Position numbers and translations under genes: made by a program. 64,000 nt of DNA, from the NCBI RefSeq assembly GCF_003474385.1, contig NZ_QUCY01000004.1:1-64000 (forward strand), read 5' to 3'. The DNA comes from Senegalimassilia sp003474385 (GTDB lineage Bacteria; Actinomycetota; Coriobacteriia; Coriobacteriales; Eggerthellaceae). Below the pieces are notes generated by a model, which was not told the origin of the DNA, searched no databases, and was given only the letters and a program-made list of their open reading frames with translations. This document shows positions 58,745-64,000 of the stretch, one piece after another. Within the stretch, counting starts at the first letter, position 1, and every line of letters begins with the position of its first letter.

Positions 58745-59260
58745 ATGTCAACGCCCGAGTTCATCACCAACCTGCGCGCGAAGATCGGCAACGACCCGCT
58801 ATGGCTCACCGGCATCACCGCCTACGTGGAGGACGCCCAAGGCCGCATCCTGCTGGGCAAGCGCGCCGACACCGGGCAGTGGGCGCTCATCTACGGCATC
58901 GTGGAACCCGCCGAAGAACCGGCCGATACCTGCGTGCGGGAAGCCCTCGAGGAAACAGGCGTCGACATCGAGCCCGTATGCCTGGTCAGCGTGAAGTCGT
59001 CCCCGTATATGGTCACCTACGCCAACGGCGACCAATGCCAATACATGGACCTGCTGTTCCTCTGCCGACCACGCGAAGACGGCAATGCGCAGCCCCGCGT
59101 CGCCGATGACGAAAGCCTTGAAGTGGGCTGGTTTGCCCCGGACGCCCTTCCCCAACCGTTGGCGACATCCACCCGATCGCGCCTTGATCTGGTGCAACGC
59201 TTCAAGCAAAACGCCGCCCAAGGCAACTCCGCCTGCCTGTTCGCCCACACCCTCGCCTAG
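58745..59260 (+). CDS. NUDIX hydrolase
   Basis: A 171-residue hydrolase of nucleoside diphosphate-linked substrates. The Nudix box is GIVEPAEEPADTCVREALEETGVDI (residues about 57-81), which matches G-x5-E-x7-R-E-x2-E-E-x-G-h exactly, so the metal-binding glutamates are intact. The N-terminal helix (PEFITNLRAKIGNDPLWLTGITAYV) resembles NUDIX proteins of the house-cleaning type. The substrate cannot be told. GGAAGG precedes the ATG. Confidence 0.93.
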   Translation: MSTPEFITNLRAKIGNDPLWLTGITAYVEDAQGRILLGKRADTGQWALIYGIVEPAEEPADTCVREALEETGVDIEPVCLVSVKSSPYMVTYANGDQCQYMDLLFLCRPREDGNAQPRVADDESLEVGWFAPDALPQPLATSTRSRLDLVQRFKQNAAQGNSACLFAHTLA

Positions 59261-59405
59261 CCAGAGGCGGCGCCCAGAATTTCTCCCTCCCATTTCGCTT
59301 TCTGCAGAATTCCTCGAAATCGAGCGGTTGACCCCATGCCGGATGCATTCGGCTTTACCATCTCTTTACCTTCTCTTTATATTCGAAGGCCAGATGGGAG
59401 TTTTC

Positions 59406-60095
59406 ATGCACAACCGCACTACCGCGCACGCCTCCGCGATCGCCGCCGGCGTGCTCCTTGCGCTGTTCGCCGCGCTCACGGTTTCGCTGGTATTCGTAGA
59501 CCGCCAGCCTATCGCAGGCGATGGCAGCTTGGTGGGCCTTGCCACCTTCAACCTTGATGCCCGCGCCATTCTCGGGCAAAACGACCTCATGGAGAAGCTG
59601 TCCAATGCGCTGCTCATCGTTCCGGCCGTCGGCGCGCTCATGCTTGCCATAGTCGGCTGCAAGCAGCTGATCCGTTCCCGAAGCCGCAACGGGGTCGATC
59701 GCGATCTTTGGCTGTTGCTGGGAACCTACGGCGCTATGCTGGTGCTATACGTGCTGTTCAACTGCTTCTCGCCCAACAACCGGCCCATCCTGGAGGACGG
59801 CGTTTGCGAACCGTCGTTCCCCTCGTCGCACACGCTGCTTGCCGTCACCATGTGCGGCACGGCCATGATCCAGGCCGTGCAACGCATCCGCGAAGGGGGC
59901 CTTCGCACTGCGGCCCTGGTCATCTGCGCCGCGGGCATGGTGGGCATCATCGCCGCACGCGCCATGGCGGGCGTTCACTGGGCCACCGACATCCTTGGCG
60001 GCATCCTGCTCGGCGCGGCCCTGGTGGCCGTTTACCGCACAATAGCGTTCGCCGACTACGGCAAAGCCTCACGCGGAAAGCACGCAAGGCGCTAG
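59406..60095 (+). CDS. PAP2-family membrane phosphatase
   Basis: A 229-residue membrane protein with about six helices. The three-part acid phosphatase signature is present in the PSFPSSHT segment (residues about 138-145) and RAMAGVHWATDILGG (about 182-196); the first part, normally K-x6-R-P, is reduced to NNRPILED. It probably removes a phosphate from a lipid such as phosphatidate or undecaprenyl pyrophosphate. GGAG lies five bases before the chosen ATG; another ATG is four codons earlier. Confidence 0.9.
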   Translation: MHNRTTAHASAIAAGVLLALFAALTVSLVFVDRQPIAGDGSLVGLATFNLDARAILGQNDLMEKLSNALLIVPAVGALMLAIVGCKQLIRSRSRNGVDRDLWLLLGTYGAMLVLYVLFNCFSPNNRPILEDGVCEPSFPSSHTLLAVTMCGTAMIQAVQRIREGGLRTAALVICAAGMVGIIAARAMAGVHWATDILGGILLGAALVAVYRTIAFADYGKASRGKHARR

Positions 60096-60174
60096 CCACG
60101 AACCGGCGCGACGATCCGGCAGCTTTCCCCCTCGTCTCCGCGTCGCACCTCATCCCGAAACCTGTATGCACAAG

Positions 60175-60216
60175 AAAGCCTTCTATTTCCCGAACACAGG
60201 AAATAGAAGGCTTTTT
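60175..60216 (+). terminator. Rho-independent terminator after the PAP2 gene
   Basis: AAAGCCTTCTATTTCC and GGAAATAGAAGGCTTT form a 16-base stem with an eight-base loop, ending in TTTTT. A smaller hairpin, GCAGCCAG with CTGGCTGC, follows at 60224-60250. Confidence 0.9.
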
Positions 60217-60343
60217 CACGATAGCAGCCAGACATTTTCATGCTGGCTGCCAACACATCTCCGACAGGGGCGCGCGCAAGCGACGATCAACGTGCTTGCC
60301 ATAGCAGCACCTCAACATGCCCTCAGGCGCCGACGAAACTGGT

Positions 60344-60685
60344 CTACTCCCAGCCCTTCCACACATCAGGCCGATAGCCCACCGTGGCCTTCTTGCCGTT
60401 GCGAACCACCGGCTCGCACAGCACCTGCTGGTTGTCGAGCACCTTCTCGAACTTCTGGTCCGCCGCCAGATACTGCAGCAAAGCCACGGTATCGGCGTCC
60501 TTGGCATCGGGGTTGATCAGCTCGTCAAGGCCGCCGACGGCGTTGGCCACCGACTGCAGCTCGCCTTTGCTCATGCCCTTTTCCTTCAGGTCGATGAACT
60601 GGAAGCTGATGCGACGCTCCTTGAAATAGCGCTGGGCCTTCTTCGTATCGAAGCTTTTCTTCGTGCCGAAAATCTGGATGTTCAC
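60344..60685 (-). CDS. ArsC/Spx-family protein lacking the catalytic cysteine
   Basis: A 113-residue thioredoxin-fold protein of the ArsC/YffB/Spx group. It aligns over the whole length: MNIQIFGTKKSFDTKKAQRYFKERRISFQFIDLKEKGMSKGELQSV, then DELINPDAKDADTVALLQYLAADQKFEKVLDNQQVLCEPVVRNGKKATVGYRPDVWKGW. In active members the loop is G-x-K-x-C; here the cysteine position is serine (GTKKSFDTKK). The typical arsenate-binding RNP arginine block is also not obvious. It is therefore unlikely to reduce arsenate and may be a regulator or an inactive relative. It lies 19 bases upstream of the AddA gene start of transcription-downstream end, on the same strand. Confidence 0.85.
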   Translation of the reverse strand: MNIQIFGTKKSFDTKKAQRYFKERRISFQFIDLKEKGMSKGELQSVANAVGGLDELINPDAKDADTVALLQYLAADQKFEKVLDNQQVLCEPVVRNGKKATVGYRPDVWKGWE

Positions 60686-60704
60686 GCAAACGTCCCTTCA
60701 AATC

Positions 60705-63700
60705 CTACAGCTGACCGTGCCCATGATACGCCCGCGCAAGGGCGCGGCCCATCTCGTCGGCATCGGCCGCATCAAAACGATACGACACCGTCTGCGGCTG
60801 CCCCGGCGCATCGGCACGGTCCTGCTCGACGCGTACGAACACGCACTCCACCTGCGCATATCCTTCCAACAGCACCGCATACGCATAGCATGTGGCCTGT
60901 AGCAGATGCTTCTCGTGCAGCTGCTCGGCGGTTTCGGCAGGCGAACCGCCGGTCTTGTAGTCCACCACCAACGCGCTGCCGGCCGGCTGCTCGCGCGTGC
61001 CGGCGGGGGCAACACACCCCAAAAGGTCGATCTCGCCCTCAAGGTAGGCCGCATCGCAAGGGCCGCCCACACGAACAAGGAACGGCGCCTCGGGGCTCGC
61101 GCTTTCGCATGCGCCCATGCGCGACGCTATGTCGCTGGCGAACCACCGCTCAAGCGCAGCATCCAAACGATCACGTTGCTCGGCGGAAAGCCCGCAAAAG
61201 CGCTCCAGTGCCTGCTGGCGCGCAGCATCCGGGCGCTCAAGGGCACAACCCGACTGCCAAGCCAAGGCCGCCAGCTGCGCCAAGCGATGAAACGCCGTTC
61301 CCAAGCTCGTAGCAGCATCGGCGTCACGCGCACCCAAGGAAGCGCTGGCGGCATCGTCGGCCGCATCTTCCACGGAGAAGTCGGCGAACCCGTCGCCGTC
61401 CTCGGCGATGGAGGAATAGCTGAACACCCCTGCCCGCGCACCCTCATAGGGCTTGCCCCGCTCGGGCTCGTACGGCCTCACCAGGGGAAGGGCGATCGTA
61501 CCCGACTTGCCGCCGGCAGGACAACCGCCAGCCGCAGCCTCGTCAACGCCCGGTCCACCGACGCCAGACCCGCCATCAGCCGCAAAGCCATCGGGCGAAC
61601 CGCCAGCCGCAGGCCCATCAGCACCCGGTCCGCCATCAACCTGCGATGCCGCGCCATCCGCAGAACCAGCCGTCCCCAGCAGCTCCTCGACGTCCGCCAG
61701 CGTCAGGTGCATGCATTCCACGCGCGCCGGCCGCTGCCCGCCGAAGTCGAACATGCTCACGCCCGGCTCGAACACGCAGCACTCGCCCACCAGCGCCGAT
61801 TGCACGTCGCCCCAGCAGCTCTTCGACAAGCCGGTGGCGTCGACCTTCGACGACTTGCCGCGCATGGACACCACAAGGGCCTCCTTCGCGCGCGTAAGCG
61901 CAACGTAGAGCAAGCGCCGCGACTCGGCGGCCTCGCCGCGCTCCTCGTGCAGCTTGATGGCCGCACGCCTATCGGCGGGAAGCTGGCTACGCGAGACCAT
62001 GGCGGCGAGCTCCTCGTCGTCGAACTCGCAAAACGGCTGGTACGACCCGCTCTTGGCCACCAACGAGGAGGTCTTCTCCTTCAAGCGCTCGAGCACATGG
62101 CCGCCGTCGAGCGACACGTAGGTGCGCCCTTCGATCGAGCAGCATTCCAACGCCTGCGACCGCGCCGCATCGTCGCGCAGCTCGGCCACCGCCACGATGG
62201 GAAACTCAAGGCCCTTGCTGGCATGGACGGTCATGATGCGCACGAAATCGCCGCCTTCGGCGGACAGCGCGCCCGGCGCCTCCTTTGCGAGCTCCACGCG
62301 CAGCGCCAGCTCCTCGGCCACGCCCGCGGGCCCCATGCCGCCGGCCGCCTCGATATCGCGCGCCATGCGGATGGCCTTGTACACGTTCCCCGCGCGCGCC
62401 AGCCCCTCGGGACCGGCCGCCTCAAGACGCGCAAGCCACCCGGAATCGGCCACGATGCCCTGCATGATATCGGCGAGCGCCACGTTTCCCACCTGCTCGG
62501 AGGCGCGGCGCATCAGGCTTGCGCACGCCGCAAGCGCCGGCGAGACCGCGCGCCCTGACGCCACCTTGCGCTCGATATGGCGAAAGCCCTGGTCGAACGC
62601 CCGTCTGCGAGGAATGCCGCGCTCCTCGTCCATCCCCGTGGACAGCTCCAGCAAATCATCGGCGGACAGGGCGAACAGCTCGCTCGAGAGCACCTCGAAC
62701 AGCGCAGTGGTCCACTTCGGGTTCGCGATGGCCTGCGCCAAGCGAACCATAAGCGCCACCTCGGGCGCACGGTTGAAGATGGAGCCGCCGGCCACCACGC
62801 ACGGCAGCCCCTCGGCCCGCAGCGCCTCGGCATATACGTTCGCGCGGCCCATGCCGCCGAGCAGCACCACCATGTCGCCCGGCCTGTGCCCGGCCGCCGC
62901 GAACTCGGAGAACGACTTCGCCACACGCCGCGCCGCCACGGCCGCCGCATCCGCAGACGCCACGCCGCGCGACGGGGTCACGGTCACCTGCGCCTGCACG
63001 CGGGGCCCATCAGGCAGGAACGGACGCTTGACCTTGGATTCCGCGCGCCCCGGCGCCAACGACATGAACTCGGCGCCGAACACCTGCGGCTGCTCGAAGA
63101 TGCGGTCGCACAGCGCCAACACGTCCCCGTGGCTACGGAAGTTGTCGGGCAGCTCGATGATGCCCTCGGGGTTGCGGCGGCGCACATCCTCCAGATGGCG
63201 GCGATACACCGACACGTCCGCGCCGCGGAACCGGTAGATGCTCTGCTGCGCGTCGCCGACGGTGCACATGCGCGAGAAGCCTTCCCCGGCCATGCGCTTG
63301 ATCATGTCAACCTGCAGCTGATCGGTGTCCTGGAACTCGTCTACCATCACCAGCTTGAAGCGGTCGGCGTACGCCGCCTGGATGGCGGGATGGTCGCGAA
63401 ACGCGCGGGACGCGAAGGCCAGCAAGTCGTTGTTGTCCAGCAACCCCGCCTCGCGCTTGCGGCGCGCGAACGCGTCCGCAACCGACTTCGCCACATCGAT
63501 CAGCGTCGCCAGCTGCTCCTGCACCAGCCCGCAGCGCGCCTGCGCGGCAATGGCGCAATACTGTTCCGCCAGCTCAACGGCCTGTTCGCCATACGGCGTG
63601 TTCTTGCCGAAGTTGCGACCGGGGACGGGAAAGCCGTTCATGGCCGAAAGCGCGCGCCGATACGTCAGCCCGTCGGAGCCGCGTCCGATCAGCTCGCGTG

Positions 63701-64000
63701 CGCCCTCCAACGCATCCTGCGTCGCCGCCAGGAACTTGCCGCGCGTGGAGCCCGGCTTGACGCCGTCGGCCAAGGCATACGCGGTATCGGCGACGTCCAC
63801 CAGCTGTGCCAGCAGCTTGATCGGGCTCGGCGCCTCGGGAGGCGCCACCAGCGACGCCATGCCGTCGGAATGCGCCGAGGCGGCCTCGACCAGCTGCCGC
63901 ACCATCCCTTCGACCGACGCTGTGCGCGGACCGGCCGGGTGCACGTCGAACGATGCGAACAGCGCATCAAGACGCTGCGATGAAACGCCTTCGGCGACCG
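60705..64000 (-). CDS. addA: AddA/RecB-type UvrD helicase-nuclease (partial, 5' end beyond window)
   Basis: At least 1097 residues of a double-strand-break repair helicase-nuclease; the open frame runs to the right edge, so the Walker A loop lies outside. Visible helicase motifs are VMVDEFQDTDQLQ, CTVGDAQQSIYRFRGAD, LPDNFRSHGDVL, IMTVHASKGLEFPIVAVAEL and RRLLYVALTRAKEALVV. A Gly/Ala/Asp-rich linker of about 60 residues (GSADGAASQVDGGPGADG...) separates the helicase from a C-terminal RecB-family nuclease with GEIDLLG and LVVDYKTGG, whose Asp and Lys are the catalytic residues. AddA in general works with AddB; its gene would lie beyond the window. The family RecB cannot be fully excluded. Confidence 0.9.
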   Translation of the reverse strand, partial: VAEGVSSQRLDALFASFDVHPAGPRTASVEGMVRQLVEAASAHSDGMASLVAPPEAPSPIKLLAQLVDVADTAYALADGVKPGSTRGKFLAATQDALEGARELIGRGSDGLTYRRALSAMNGFPVPGRNFGKNTPYGEQAVELAEQYCAIAAQARCGLVQEQLATLIDVAKSVADAFARRKREAGLLDNNDLLAFASRAFRDHPAIQAAYADRFKLVMVDEFQDTDQLQVDMIKRMAGEGFSRMCTVGDAQQSIYRFRGADVSVYRRHLEDVRRRNPEGIIELPDNFRSHGDVLALCDRIFEQPQVFGAEFMSLAPGRAESKVKRPFLPDGPRVQAQVTVTPSRGVASADAAAVAARRVAKSFSEFAAAGHRPGDMVVLLGGMGRANVYAEALRAEGLPCVVAGGSIFNRAPEVALMVRLAQAIANPKWTTALFEVLSSELFALSADDLLELSTGMDEERGIPRRRAFDQGFRHIERKVASGRAVSPALAACASLMRRASEQVGNVALADIMQGIVADSGWLARLEAAGPEGLARAGNVYKAIRMARDIEAAGGMGPAGVAEELALRVELAKEAPGALSAEGGDFVRIMTVHASKGLEFPIVAVAELRDDAARSQALECCSIEGRTYVSLDGGHVLERLKEKTSSLVAKSGSYQPFCEFDDEELAAMVSRSQLPADRRAAIKLHEERGEAAESRRLLYVALTRAKEALVVSMRGKSSKVDATGLSKSCWGDVQSALVGECCVFEPGVSMFDFGGQRPARVECMHLTLADVEELLGTAGSADGAASQVDGGPGADGPAAGGSPDGFAADGGSGVGGPGVDEAAAGGCPAGGKSGTIALPLVRPYEPERGKPYEGARAGVFSYSSIAEDGDGFADFSVEDAADDAASASLGARDADAATSLGTAFHRLAQLAALAWQSGCALERPDAARQQALERFCGLSAEQRDRLDAALERWFASDIASRMGACESASPEAPFLVRVGGPCDAAYLEGEIDLLGCVAPAGTREQPAGSALVVDYKTGGSPAETAEQLHEKHLLQATCYAYAVLLEGYAQVECVFVRVEQDRADAPGQPQTVSYRFDAADADEMGRALARAYHGHGQL

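Overview
The window looks like chromosome of an anaerobic, high-GC Actinobacterium of the Coriobacteriia, most likely the Eggerthellaceae (Eggerthella, Gordonibacter, Adlercreutzia, Slackia relatives). The support is the combination of a selenium-dependent-type molybdenum hydroxylase cluster, a hydroxylamine reductase with its own Crp/Fnr regulator, a Tat-exported FAD reductase beside a multiheme membrane cytochrome, several LysR regulators, a class III fructose bisphosphatase and tandem DUF5692 membrane proteins. A run of ten N at 32170-32179 shows this is a draft scaffold. No rRNA, tRNA, CRISPR array, integrase or intact insertion sequence was seen.

Layout. 1-2.9 kb is a decayed area: one intact small gene (Hsp90-annotated family) among remnants of an alpha/beta hydrolase, a Sir2-like protein, an acetamidase/formamidase and a MerR regulator. 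2.9-8.2 kb holds hcp and a divergent Crp/Fnr regulator, a 5'-damaged glyoxalase-like gene, modD beside an internally deleted modC, and an aldo/keto reductase with ferredoxin tail. 8.5-11.6 kb holds a stand-alone GMP synthase ATP-PPase subunit, an XRE regulator with its membrane partner, and a DegV protein. 11.9-16.5 kb holds a triple-domain RidA protein divergent from two tandem DUF5692 proteins and a TetR regulator. 16.5-24.9 kb is the molybdenum hydroxylase region (XdhC, YqeB, YqeC, three enzyme subunits, MocA) with a xanthine/uracil permease.

25-39 kb is mostly housekeeping: meso-diaminopimelate dehydrogenase, LysR, a MetE-like methyltransferase, a GGDEF-histidine kinase-receiver hybrid, uracil-DNA glycosylase, an overlapping K+ channel/ClC pair, a phosphate transporter and class III FBPase. 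39-41.2 kb carries luxS, mtnN and rsmJ, which with the MetE-like enzyme form an activated-methyl cycle. 41.4-45.2 kb is a cytochrome/FAD-reductase/LysR module that appears inserted: a 174-bp copy of the 3' end of rsmJ lies on its far side, and two matching 83-bp inverted-repeat elements lie nearby.

45.4-64 kb holds another LysR, a bactofilin-like membrane protein, an NSS transporter, a striking pair made of a solute-binding lipoprotein and an MscS-type channel carrying two Cache-like sensor modules with a divergent LysR, a pyridoxal kinase, a TatD-associated radical SAM protein, a VWA/YARHG protein, YbjQ, NUDIX and PAP2 proteins, an ArsC-like protein lacking its cysteine, and the partial gene of an AddA-type helicase-nuclease running off the right edge. 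The most unusual items are the Cache-MscS/solute-binding pair, the rsmJ-flanked respiratory module, the GGDEF hybrid kinase and several exact palindromes placed as operators beside local regulators.
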